Positions 7,251-14,472 of a stretch of 23,358 nucleotides of DNA are shown here, one piece after another (position 1 is the first letter of the stretch; each line of letters starts with the position of its first letter). The notes under the pieces were generated by a model. The model saw nothing but the letters and a program-made list of their open reading frames with translations. It was not told the origin of the DNA and did not search any database. Source of the DNA: JAKFWF01 sp031429105 (GTDB taxonomy: Bacteria; Pseudomonadota; Alphaproteobacteria; Rhizobiales; Hyphomicrobiaceae); NCBI GenBank assembly GCA_031429105.1, contig JANOYV010000125.1, positions 1 through 23,358 on the forward strand, given 5' to 3'. Both the position numbers and the translations under genes were made by a program.

Positions 7251-7280
7251 TTGACATTCCGGGGGGGCAGTCCTTATTTC
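7251..7280 (+). promoter_or_regulatory. Candidate secA promoter
   Basis: A perfect -35 TTGACA at 7251-7256 is followed after 18 bases by TATTTC at 7275-7280. The -10 is poor, but alphaproteobacterial promoters tolerate this. The spacer contains the seven-G run. Confidence 0.35.
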
Positions 7281-7421
7281 ACGTCAACGAAGCGGGGCTT
7301 ACAGGTCACCGGACGCTTTGGCGCGAATGGACGGTCCCCCGTTCGACCGGCCGACGCGATCATGAATCTGTCAGGCTCGAACTCCACCCATGGCAGACCA
7401 TCCCGGCATCACAGCGCCGGG

Positions 7422-7437
7422 GGCGGCCAAAGCCGCC
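7422..7437 (+). repeat. GC-rich hairpin in the secA leader
   Basis: GGCGGC (7422-7427), a CAAA loop and GCCGCC (7432-7437) form a stable 6-bp stem 16 bases before the secA ribosome site. It may affect initiation or be a remnant terminator; only A/T-mixed sequence follows, not a T-tract. Confidence 0.5.
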
Positions 7438-7465
7438 GGTCAATTGCATTTTAAGGATGATAAGC

Positions 7466-10300
7466 ATGGTTTCCCTGGGTGCGCTTGCCGCAAAAGTGTT
7501 CGGCTCCGCCAACGACCGACGCGTGAAAGCTTACCGCTCCAAGGTTGATGCCATCAACGCAATTGAGGCAGAGGTTGCCGCCCTGAGCGATGACGAGCTG
7601 CGCGCCCGGACTGAAGCGTTTCGCCGTCAAATCGGCGAAGGCGCAAGCCTTGATGATCTGTTGGTTCCAGCCTTCGCGACGGTCCGCGAGGCAGCAAAGA
7701 GGTCGCTAGGGCAACGTCACTTCGACGTGCAGCTGATCGGCGGCATGGTGCTGCACCAGGGCAAAATCGCTGAAATGAAGACCGGCGAGGGCAAGACGCT
7801 GGTGGCAACGCTCGCCGTCTATCTCAACGCGCTGAACGGCAAAGGCGTGCACGTGGTCACCGTGAACGACTATCTCGCCAGCCGCGACGCCGAGTGGATG
7901 GGCAATGTTTATCGGTTCCTCGGGCTGACCGTCGGTTGCATCGTTCACGATCTCGACGACGAACAGCGCAAAATGGCCTACGCCTGTGACGTGACCTACG
8001 GCACCAACAACGAATTGGGCTTCGACTATCTGCGCGACAACATGAAAATGAGCCGCGACGAGATGGTCCAGCGCGGCCACGTGTTCGCAATCGTTGACGA
8101 GGTCGACTCAATTTTGATCGACGAAGCCCGAACCCCGCTGATTATTTCAGGTCCACTGGATGATCGGGCTGATCTGTACGTCGCGATCGACCAGCTGATC
8201 CCATCGTTGATCAAGGGCGATTTTGAACTAGATGAGAAGCAGCGCACCGTTGCGCTCACCGAAGTCGGCAACGAGCATATGGAAAAACTGCTTGAGGAAG
8301 CGGGGCTCCTGAAGGCTGGCGGTTCGCTCTACGACATCGACAACGTGACGACCGTGCACCACGTCACGCAGGCGCTGAAAGCGCACAAGTTGTTCCTGTG
8401 TGATCGCGACTACATCGTAAAAAACAATCAAGTCGTGATCATCGATGAATTCACCGGCCGCATGATGCAGGGACGGCGTTATTCGGAAGGCTTGCACCAA
8501 GCGCTTGAAGCCAAGGAAAAGGTCGAAATTCAGCCCGAGAACCAGACGCTGGCTTCAATCACCTTTCAAAACTATTTCCGCCTCTACAAGAAGCTCGCTG
8601 GGATGACAGGCACGGCCTCGACCGAAGCCAATGAATTCATGGATATCTATGGGCTCGACGTTCTTGAGATCCCGACCAACCAGCCGGTCGGCCGTCTCGA
8701 TGAGGACGACGAGATCTATCGCACGGCACGTGAGAAGTGGGACGCGATCATTGCTGAAATCGAGCGTGCCAAGTCCCGCAAGCAGCCGATTCTCGTCGGT
8801 ACTGTCTCGATCGAAAAGAGCGAGCTGCTGTCTGAGATGTTGAAGAAAAAAGGCGTGGAGCATCAGGTGCTCAACGCGCGATTCCACGAGCAGGAAGCCT
8901 CGATCATCGCCCAGGCCGGTCGCCCCGGCACCGTGACCATCGCAACCAACATGGCCGGTCGCGGCACCGACATCCAACTCGGCGGCAACTTGCAGATGCG
9001 CGTCCTCGAGGAAGCCTCGGAAATGGAGGATGGTCCGGAAAAGACCCGCAAAATTGAGCAGATTAAAGAAGAGATCGCCCGCAACCGCGATTTCGTGCGC
9101 GCCGTGATTGAAACGGTCGAGATCGAACCGGCAAAAGGATCAAAACCCGCCAAAACCATCGAAAAGCCCGGCGGTCTCTATGTTCTGGCAACCGAACGTC
9201 ACGAGAGCCGCCGCATCGACAACCAGCTGCGCGGTCGTTCGGGCCGCCAGGGCGACCCTGGCCGTTCGAAATTCTACCTGTCGCTCGAAGACGACTTGAT
9301 GCGCATCTTCGGCTCGGAGCGCATGGACTCGGTTCTGAAAACACTAGGCCTGCAGGAGGGCGAGGCGATTATCCATCCATGGATGAACAAGTCGCTCGAA
9401 ATGGCCCAGCGCAAGGTCGAAGCGCGTAACTTCGATATCCGCAAGCAGATCCTGAAGTATGACGATGTGATGAACGATCAGCGCAAGGTCATCTTCGACC
9501 AGCGCCTCGACATCATGAGCCAGGACGATGTGCAGGAAACGGTTGCCGACATGCGGCAGGAAGTCGTCGAAGGCCTCGTCAAAACGCACATTCCGGAAGC
9601 AGCCTACGCGGAACAGTGGGATACCAAGGGGCTGCAGGAAGCAGTTGCCGGCATCTTCGGTGAAAACCTGCCAATCGATACGTGGGCTGCCGAAGAAGGC
9701 ATTGCCGATGCCGAAATCCGCGAGCGCATTCTGAAAGCTGTCAACGATAAGGCGGCAGCAAAAGAAGCTGAGTTCGGCTCTGAGGCCAGCCGCCAGATCG
9801 AAAAGATGGTGCTGCTGCAAACCCTCGACCACCTGTGGCGCGAGCATCTCGTGACGCTCGAACACTTGCGCCAGGTGATCGGCTTCCGCGCCTACGGCCA
9901 ACGCGACCCACTTAACGAATACAAGACGGAAGCATTCGTGCTGTTCGAAGCGCTGCTCGCCAAGCTGCGCGAAGCCGTCACTGGCCAGTTGATGCACATC
10001 GAAATGGCGCCGATGGAAGAACTGCCGATCATGCAGCCCGTCGAGCTACCGCCGATGCACGCGCATCACATCGATGCGACGACCGGTCTCGATGAACTCG
10101 CCATGGCGGATGCGGTTCTCACCGCGGAACGCAGCCCGCGAGCGCCGGTCACGGAGAAGCGTGCCCCTGTGCAAGTTCGTAAGACCGACGGGGGCATCGA
10201 CCCAAATGATCCCTCCACGTGGGGTCGGGTCTCTCGCAATGCCACGTGCCCGTGCGGCTCAGGCAAAAAGTACAAGCACTGCCACGGTAAGCTCGATTAG
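7466..10300 (+). CDS. secA: Preprotein translocase ATPase SecA
   Basis: A 944-residue motor ATPase that drives preproteins through SecYEG at the inner membrane. Motifs: Walker A MKTGEGKT at 104-111, DEVDSILIDEART from Asp211, the substrate-crosslinking-domain region after it, NQTLASITFQNYFRLYKKLAGMTGT split around residues 355-380, the NMAGRGTDI and GRSGRQGDPG helicase motifs in NBD2, and a C-terminal zinc/SecB-binding CPCGSGKKYKHCHG that ends four residues before the stop. A low-complexity Pro/Met/Ala linker precedes the zinc tail. The frame is open upstream to 7193, but AAGGA at 7453-7457 lies 8 bases before ATG 7466 and the product then begins like other SecA proteins (MVSLGALAAKVFGS). Length matches alphaproteobacterial SecA. 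It is complete, with all key motifs intact. Confidence 0.99.
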   Translation: MVSLGALAAKVFGSANDRRVKAYRSKVDAINAIEAEVAALSDDELRARTEAFRRQIGEGASLDDLLVPAFATVREAAKRSLGQRHFDVQLIGGMVLHQGKIAEMKTGEGKTLVATLAVYLNALNGKGVHVVTVNDYLASRDAEWMGNVYRFLGLTVGCIVHDLDDEQRKMAYACDVTYGTNNELGFDYLRDNMKMSRDEMVQRGHVFAIVDEVDSILIDEARTPLIISGPLDDRADLYVAIDQLIPSLIKGDFELDEKQRTVALTEVGNEHMEKLLEEAGLLKAGGSLYDIDNVTTVHHVTQALKAHKLFLCDRDYIVKNNQVVIIDEFTGRMMQGRRYSEGLHQALEAKEKVEIQPENQTLASITFQNYFRLYKKLAGMTGTASTEANEFMDIYGLDVLEIPTNQPVGRLDEDDEIYRTAREKWDAIIAEIERAKSRKQPILVGTVSIEKSELLSEMLKKKGVEHQVLNARFHEQEASIIAQAGRPGTVTIATNMAGRGTDIQLGGNLQMRVLEEASEMEDGPEKTRKIEQIKEEIARNRDFVRAVIETVEIEPAKGSKPAKTIEKPGGLYVLATERHESRRIDNQLRGRSGRQGDPGRSKFYLSLEDDLMRIFGSERMDSVLKTLGLQEGEAIIHPWMNKSLEMAQRKVEARNFDIRKQILKYDDVMNDQRKVIFDQRLDIMSQDDVQETVADMRQEVVEGLVKTHIPEAAYAEQWDTKGLQEAVAGIFGENLPIDTWAAEEGIADAEIRERILKAVNDKAAAKEAEFGSEASRQIEKMVLLQTLDHLWREHLVTLEHLRQVIGFRAYGQRDPLNEYKTEAFVLFEALLAKLREAVTGQLMHIEMAPMEELPIMQPVELPPMHAHHIDATTGLDELAMADAVLTAERSPRAPVTEKRAPVQVRKTDGGIDPNDPSTWGRVSRNATCPCGSGKKYKHCHGKLD

Positions 10301-10301
10301 C

Positions 10302-10321
10302 ATTGGCGCACCGTCGCCAAT
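10302..10321 (+). repeat. Intercistronic hairpin between secA and nadD
   Basis: ATTGGCG (10302-10308), a 6-base loop and CGCCAAT (10315-10321) form a perfect 7-bp stem starting two bases after the secA stop. No T-tract follows, so it is more likely an mRNA-stability or Rho-related element than an intrinsic terminator. Confidence 0.5.
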
Positions 10322-10353
10322 AGAGCGAGCGAGAGGAGAGATCTCCCCTGCCA

Positions 10354-10974
10354 ATGCGAGCCGCAAACTTCGGTCAGGTTCGCGTTGGTGCGCCGTTGGC
10401 GCTCGCAGGCCAATCCATCGGCCTGTTGGGTGGTTCGTTCAATCCGCCACACGCCGGGCACGCTCAAATTACCGAAATTGCACTGCGGCGGCTTAAGCTC
10501 GACCAGGTGTGGTGGGTCGTAACACCGGGCAATCCACTGAAAAAAAATAATAATCTGCCAACCCTTGAGGACCGGATCGATGCTTGCGAGCACTTAATTG
10601 CCAACCCACGGGTGAAAATCACCGGGTTTGAGCAAAACCTCGGCACGCCATTCACAGCCGCGACCATTGGTTATCTTAAACAGCGTTATCCGGGCATGAA
10701 TTTCGTGTGGATCATGGGCGCCGACAATCTTGTGAGTTTCCATCGCTGGCAACGCTGGCAAGAGATCGCAGCCCTCGTGCCGATCGCGGTGATTGATCGT
10801 CCTGGATGGCGGCTGCGAGCCTTAGCATCGCCTGCCGCCCGACGGCTGCATGCGGCCTTCGTGCCTGAACAACGGGCGGCCCGCCTCGCACGTATGAAGC
10901 CACCCGCATGGACGCTGATCAGCGGGCCGTTGTCATCCCTATCGTCGACGGCGCTGCGGACCACAGGTAACTAA
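10354..10974 (+). CDS. nadD: Nicotinate-nucleotide adenylyltransferase
   Basis: A 206-residue enzyme that joins ATP and nicotinate mononucleotide to give deamido-NAD, the penultimate step of NAD synthesis. The nucleotidyltransferase signature GGSFNPPHAGH is at residues 26-36, VTPGNPLK and the WIMGADNL block follow, and the C-terminal SSTALR (197-202) stands for the ISSTxIR motif. AGGAG (10334-10338) lies 15 bases before ATG 10354, a little far. It starts 53 bases after secA. In many Hyphomicrobiales nadD follows obgE-proB-proA and precedes rsfS-rlmH; here the downstream order is kept but secA lies upstream. Confidence 0.96.
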   Translation: MRAANFGQVRVGAPLALAGQSIGLLGGSFNPPHAGHAQITEIALRRLKLDQVWWVVTPGNPLKKNNNLPTLEDRIDACEHLIANPRVKITGFEQNLGTPFTAATIGYLKQRYPGMNFVWIMGADNLVSFHRWQRWQEIAALVPIAVIDRPGWRLRALASPAARRLHAAFVPEQRAARLARMKPPAWTLISGPLSSLSSTALRTTGN

Positions 10975-11043
10975 CTGAAGAGCCCGAACGGGGTACTCAG
11001 ATTCGCGTTAACCACACTGGACGCTCCGGATGCGGTCACACAA

Positions 11044-11072
11044 TTGAATGGCCGCTCGAAGCAGTTTAGGCT
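11044..11072 (+). promoter_or_regulatory. Candidate promoter for rsfS-rlmH
   Basis: TTGAAT (11044-11049) and TAGGCT (11067-11072) are 17 bases apart in the 238-base gap after nadD. The -10 match is weak. The size of the gap makes a promoter here plausible. Confidence 0.25.
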
Positions 11073-11149
11073 AAGTCCCAGTCAAAGCAGTCGGTTGACC
11101 GCAAAGTTTGCGTCACAAGCGCTTGCTACACCTTGAGTCGGAATGCCTG

Positions 11150-11179
11150 GCTGCAGGGCGGAGATCGTCTCCGTGCAGC
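11150..11179 (+). repeat. Bulged 12-bp hairpin in the rsfS leader
   Basis: GCTGCA (11150-11155) pairs with TGCAGC (11174-11179) and CGGAGA (11159-11164) with TCTCCG (11168-11173), around a TCG loop and with a GGG bulge on the left side. It ends 16 bases before the AAGGA of rsfS. No T-tract follows, so a role in translation control or RNA stability is more likely than termination. Confidence 0.55.
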
Positions 11180-11212
11180 ACGATGTGGCAGCAGAAGGAT
11201 TGTCGCCAAAAT

Positions 11213-11629
11213 ATGAGAACCGCAAACGAGGGTACTCGCCGCAGTACCGCTCCTACCGAGGCCACAGCCAAAACAACGGCTAAGACGGCAGCGAAACTCC
11301 TCGACCAGATCACGGCTTGGCTTGATGAGGCGAAGGCCGAGGACATCGTATCAATCGATCTCGCAGGTAAATCCAGCATTGCCGATAGCATGATGATTGC
11401 GACCGGTCGCACGGATCGGCACGTCGGCGCGATCGCTGACCAGTTGCAGCAACATTTGCGCGATGCAGGTTGTCGCAAGTTGCGTGTAGAAGGTAAGCAG
11501 ACCTGCGACTGGGTTCTGATCGATACCGGCGATGTGATCATTCATCTCTTCCGTCCCGAGGTCCGAGAGTTCTACAACCTCGAAAAGATGTGGTCGGGCG
11601 AGCGTCCCGCAGAACCACCGGCGCACTGA
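11213..11629 (+). CDS. rsfS: Ribosome silencing factor RsfS
   Basis: A 138-residue RsfS/Iojap protein, which binds ribosomal protein uL14 and blocks joining of the subunits in starvation. The conserved core runs from about residue 28: a Lys/Ala/Thr-rich N-terminal extension, then LLDQITAWLDEAKAEDI, SSIADSMMIATGRTDRHVG, a GKQTCDWVLIDTGDVIIHLF block and PEVREFYNLEKMW, all typical. ATG 11213 is chosen because AAGGA at 11195-11199 precedes it and the upstream open frame (from 11108) is not family-like. The spacing of 13 bases is long. rlmH starts 7 bases after the stop, so the two genes are co-transcribed, a widely conserved pair. Confidence 0.95.
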   Translation: MRTANEGTRRSTAPTEATAKTTAKTAAKLLDQITAWLDEAKAEDIVSIDLAGKSSIADSMMIATGRTDRHVGAIADQLQQHLRDAGCRKLRVEGKQTCDWVLIDTGDVIIHLFRPEVREFYNLEKMWSGERPAEPPAH

Positions 11630-11636
11630 ACATTGT

Positions 11637-12119
11637 ATGCGCGTCGTTATTGCTGCTGTCGGCCGTATGAAGGACGGAGCGGACCGGGAACTGCTCGACC
11701 GCTATTTGAAGCGATTGACGCAGGCTGGTCGCGCACAAAGCTTGACACCGATTGACGTTATCGAGATTGCCGAGGGACGTGGCGATACAGTGTCACTGCG
11801 GCAGGCCAATGAGGGCCATCGCCTGCTCAAGCTCGTGACCGGCGTTGAAGTTCTCATCGCACTTGATGAGACGGGACGATCCTATTCAAGTCGCACATTC
11901 GCAGACCTCGTCGCTAAGCAGCGTGATCAAGGTACTCAAAGCCTTGGGTTGTTGATTGGTGGTCCTGATGGCCATGGTGACGACATGCGCCAGAAGGCTG
12001 CCTTCACGCTATCGCTGGGGCCGATGACGCTACCGCACGGTCTTGCCCGTATCGTTTTAGTCGAGCAACTCTATCGGGCGACGACTATTCTGGCAGGCCA
12101 CCCGTATCATCGCGACTGA
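11637..12119 (+). CDS. rlmH: 23S rRNA pseudouridine-1915 N3-methyltransferase
   Basis: A 160-residue SPOUT methyltransferase that methylates pseudouridine 1915 in helix 69 of 23S rRNA on assembled ribosomes. The SAM-binding loop GGPDGHG is at 108-114, LIALDETGRSYSS at about 73-85, and the C-terminal LVEQLYRATTILAGHPYHRD is almost diagnostic. Length is normal (155-160). It follows rsfS by 7 bases. Its last 35 bases overlap the 3' end of a convergent membrane protein gene. Confidence 0.97.
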   Translation: MRVVIAAVGRMKDGADRELLDRYLKRLTQAGRAQSLTPIDVIEIAEGRGDTVSLRQANEGHRLLKLVTGVEVLIALDETGRSYSSRTFADLVAKQRDQGTQSLGLLIGGPDGHGDDMRQKAAFTLSLGPMTLPHGLARIVLVEQLYRATTILAGHPYHRD

Positions 12120-12714
12120 GACGCGCGTAGGTCCGCACCGCAATTGCTGACAGCACCGTGATGGCCAGTCCGCCTGCAACAAACACAATGTTGGCTGGCC
12201 AATCGCCGCGCACGCTTGCGACCTTTCCCGACACGACAAGCACCAGGATGCCGCCGATGGTAGCAATCCCCTGGGCCGCCGCAAGTAAAGCTGCCGCTTT
12301 GAGATGCCGCTGGGACCGCAGAACACTACCGGACTTTCCCAAATGGAGCGAATAGGCAAAGCCGAGCGCCGCAATCAGCGCCATGCCAGCACCGTACTGC
12401 CAACCGTGCTGCCAGCGGACGCCGGACAGAAGATAGACCGCGAGCATGGATGCTGCCCCCGCGCCCCAGGTCCAAGCAAGCAGCCGGGCATTGCGGCGAG
12501 ACGCGGTCGCGACCACCTCTTCATTGCCCGTCTCTAATTGTCGCGTCCAATAGGGCTGGTTCACGCGAAAGGCAACGAACGTCGACATGACGGGCAGACA
12601 GACCGCAGCCGAACCCGAAAGCCAAGGCAATCCGAGTTTTGCGCCCACAACCTGACCGATCACAGCTGCGACAATTGCCGACAGAAGCCAGGGAATGAAG
12701 GGTTGAACCGACAT
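12085..12714 (-). CDS. Six-helix membrane protein, paralogue of the upstream gene
   Basis: A 209-residue inner-membrane protein of unknown function. Six hydrophobic segments are visible, roughly at 8-28, 33-50, 78-98, 105-124, 141-163 and 172-193. It shares with the neighbouring 212-residue protein an ARLLAWTWGAG block (WTW at 81-83), LGKS at 125-128, and GDWPANIVF at 170-178 just before the last helix, so the two arose by tandem duplication. No enzyme or transporter signature is seen. ATG 12714 has no strong ribosome site. It follows its paralogue by 44 bases on the same strand, and its 3' end overlaps rlmH by 35 bases on the opposite strand; the conserved last helix and tail argue that the overlap is real. 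Confidence 0.75.
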   Translation of the reverse strand: MSVQPFIPWLLSAIVAAVIGQVVGAKLGLPWLSGSAAVCLPVMSTFVAFRVNQPYWTRQLETGNEEVVATASRRNARLLAWTWGAGAASMLAVYLLSGVRWQHGWQYGAGMALIAALGFAYSLHLGKSGSVLRSQRHLKAAALLAAAQGIATIGGILVLVVSGKVASVRGDWPANIVFVAGGLAITVLSAIAVRTYARLSRDDTGGLPE

Positions 12715-12758
12715 TAACGCGTTACTTCATTCGAAATTGAGTTAGCCAAGGCCGGTGC

Positions 12759-13397
12759 CTAAGTGGGCGCGCGCGGAATGACTTTCAGTGCTGCCCCGCT
12801 TATCGCGGCAATTGCCATCGCTCCAAAAAACATAACATTCTTGGCCGGCCAATCGGTAAACTGCTCGACGAGAAAGCGTTTCATCTGACCATCGATGAGA
12901 AAGCCCAACATGAGCAGCAACATGCCGACCAACTGGATAATGGTTAGATAGCGCGCAGCTGTCAGTATCGTTTCATCGTCGCTGCCGCTGGCAGCTGACT
13001 TGCCCAACACGCTCGCAACCACGAGACATACACCGCCGACGCCAAAGAACCCAAAGAAGTGGCTAATCCATTCCTTCCAGGCAAGCACACCGGTGCCGTA
13101 GGTCGCAACGATCACGAGGGCAGCCCAGGTCCACACGAGACCCATGAAGCGCGCACTTTTCGCGGCCAATGCCGAACGGCTTTCACCGTTAGCTGCCGAG
13201 GCCGACAATTCCCTAATTGCAGTCAACGCAAAGAAAATGCTGATACCGGCTGCGATCGCCAGATGGGCATACGCCATCGTAACGTTGCCGGGTCGAGCCG
13301 CTGCGCTGATAACGAGCACTGCCACGCTCACACCAATAGCCAACATCCAAGCGACCATGTTGATCTTTGTCCCTAACGACTGAGAACCGTTTTTCAT
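12759..13397 (-). CDS. Six-helix membrane protein of unknown function
   Basis: A 212-residue integral membrane protein. Hydrophobic segments lie at about 13-33, 41-62, 83-105, 113-131, 148-168 and 185-205. Motifs shared with the downstream paralogue are SARFMGLVWTWAA (WTW at 89-91), LGKS at 131-134 and TDWPAKNVMF from Asp182 before the last helix. I do not recognise a named family. The start ATG 13397 is the only sensible one. It is the first gene of a two-gene unit, and the UDP-glucuronate epimerase gene ends only 28 bases upstream on the same strand, so read-through from that unit is possible. Confidence 0.78.
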   Translation of the reverse strand: MKNGSQSLGTKINMVAWMLAIGVSVAVLVISAAARPGNVTMAYAHLAIAAGISIFFALTAIRELSASAANGESRSALAAKSARFMGLVWTWAALVIVATYGTGVLAWKEWISHFFGFFGVGGVCLVVASVLGKSAASGSDDETILTAARYLTIIQLVGMLLLMLGFLIDGQMKRFLVEQFTDWPAKNVMFFGAMAIAAISGAALKVIPRAPT

Positions 13398-13425
13398 GCG
13401 ACTACCGCACTATGGTAAACAATCA

Positions 13426-14430
13426 CTAACAGTTTTTGTAAGCCCGATACCAAGACACAAAACGCGCGAGGCCGACTTCGAGCGGGGTCGATGGCGAGAA
13501 GCCCGTATCCCGCATCAACGCGTCGACGTTGGCAAATGTCGTGTGCACATCTCCAGGTTGCATCGGTAACATCCGCGTCCGTGCCTTGACGCCCAGCGCC
13601 CGCTCCAGGAGCGCGATCATATCGAGCAACTCAACCGGCTGGTTGTTGCCAATGTTGTAGACGCGGAACGGGGCGTTGGATGTGGCTGGCGTCAGCGCCG
13701 CGTGTGGTGGCAGCCCGGTTGCAGGCTTATCCAACGTGTGGATAACGCCAGTTACGATGTCGTCGACATATGTGAAGTCGCGCGCATGATGACCGTTATT
13801 GAAGACATCAATCGTGTCGCCCGCCAGCATTGCCTTCGTGAATTTGAAATAGGCCATGTCGGGACGGCCCCACGGTCCATAGACAGTAAAAAATCGTAAG
13901 CCCGTCACCGGCAACCCGTAGAGGTGGGCGTAGGTGTGCGCCATCAGCTCGTTTGACCGCTTGGTCGCCGCATAGAGGCTGACGGGATGATCCGTACTGG
14001 AGTGGTCCTCGGCAAAGGGGACCACGGCGTTGGCGCCATAAACCGAACTCGATGACGCATAGACGAGATGCTTGACGCCGCCATGCCGACAGCCTTCAAG
14101 GATCGACAGAAACCCAACGAGATTGCTATCAATGTAGGCCTCCGGGTTGTCGATCGAATAGCGGACGCCGGCCTGCGCACCCAGGTGTACGACCCGGTCC
14201 GGTTTCACATCGGCGAATAAGGCCTTCATCGTCGATCGGTCGGCAAAATCGGCACGCACGAACCGGAACCTGCTTTCGCTTGCCAATTGTGCCAGCCGTG
14301 CCTCTTTCAAGCGCACGTCGTAGTACGCGTTGAGGTTGTCGACACCGACAACCGTTTCGCCACGCGCCAGCAGAGCTTTTGCGGTGTGGAAGCCGATGAA
14401 ACCGGCAGCGCCTGTCACGAGAATCGTCAT
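13426..14430 (-). CDS. UDP-glucuronate 4-epimerase (NAD-dependent SDR)
   Basis: A 334-residue extended short-chain dehydrogenase that probably interconverts UDP-glucuronate and UDP-galacturonate for surface polysaccharide. The NAD-binding TGAAGFIG is at 6-13, Asp31 lies after strand 2, HLGAQAGVRYS at 82-92, SSSSVYG at 126-132, and the catalytic Tyr153 and Lys157 in YAATK. VYGPWGRPDMAYF (183-195) followed by FNNG and HARDFTYVDDI is the hallmark of the uronate 4-epimerase group (LspL/GAE type) rather than GalE. Length is normal. It starts 42 bases after the D-2-hydroxyacid dehydrogenase gene stops, same strand. No polysaccharide cluster surrounds it, so the polymer it serves is unknown. Confidence 0.88.
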   Translation of the reverse strand: MTILVTGAAGFIGFHTAKALLARGETVVGVDNLNAYYDVRLKEARLAQLASESRFRFVRADFADRSTMKALFADVKPDRVVHLGAQAGVRYSIDNPEAYIDSNLVGFLSILEGCRHGGVKHLVYASSSSVYGANAVVPFAEDHSSTDHPVSLYAATKRSNELMAHTYAHLYGLPVTGLRFFTVYGPWGRPDMAYFKFTKAMLAGDTIDVFNNGHHARDFTYVDDIVTGVIHTLDKPATGLPPHAALTPATSNAPFRVYNIGNNQPVELLDMIALLERALGVKARTRMLPMQPGDVHTTFANVDALMRDTGFSPSTPLEVGLARFVSWYRAYKNC

Positions 14431-14472
14431 CAGTCGTCACTGCGAGATTTGCAGCCCTTTGTCCAGTCCACC

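Larger units (their letters stand above)
7102..7465. other. 364-base divergent promoter region and secA leader
   Basis: It separates the parvulin gene (minus) from secA (plus). It holds a 7-base inverted repeat (7154-7179), promoter candidates in both directions, a run of seven G (7261-7267), a GC hairpin (7422-7437) and the secA ribosome site (7453-7457). If the plus promoter at 7251 is right, the secA transcript has an untranslated leader of roughly 180 bases. An open frame runs 7185-7454 without an obvious ribosome site and is not called as a gene. Confidence 0.5.

Noticed and set aside
7261..7267. Run of seven G as a possible phase-variation tract
   Set aside because: It lies in an intergenic spacer of a housekeeping gene, is short for this role, and there is a single example.
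7193..7465. N-terminal extension of SecA by 91 residues
   Set aside because: The extension is not SecA-like, and AAGGA 8 bases before ATG 7466 marks the start.
9344..9997. Minus-strand open frame of 217 codons inside secA
   Set aside because: Antisense to a highly conserved region of secA; the product has no family pattern.
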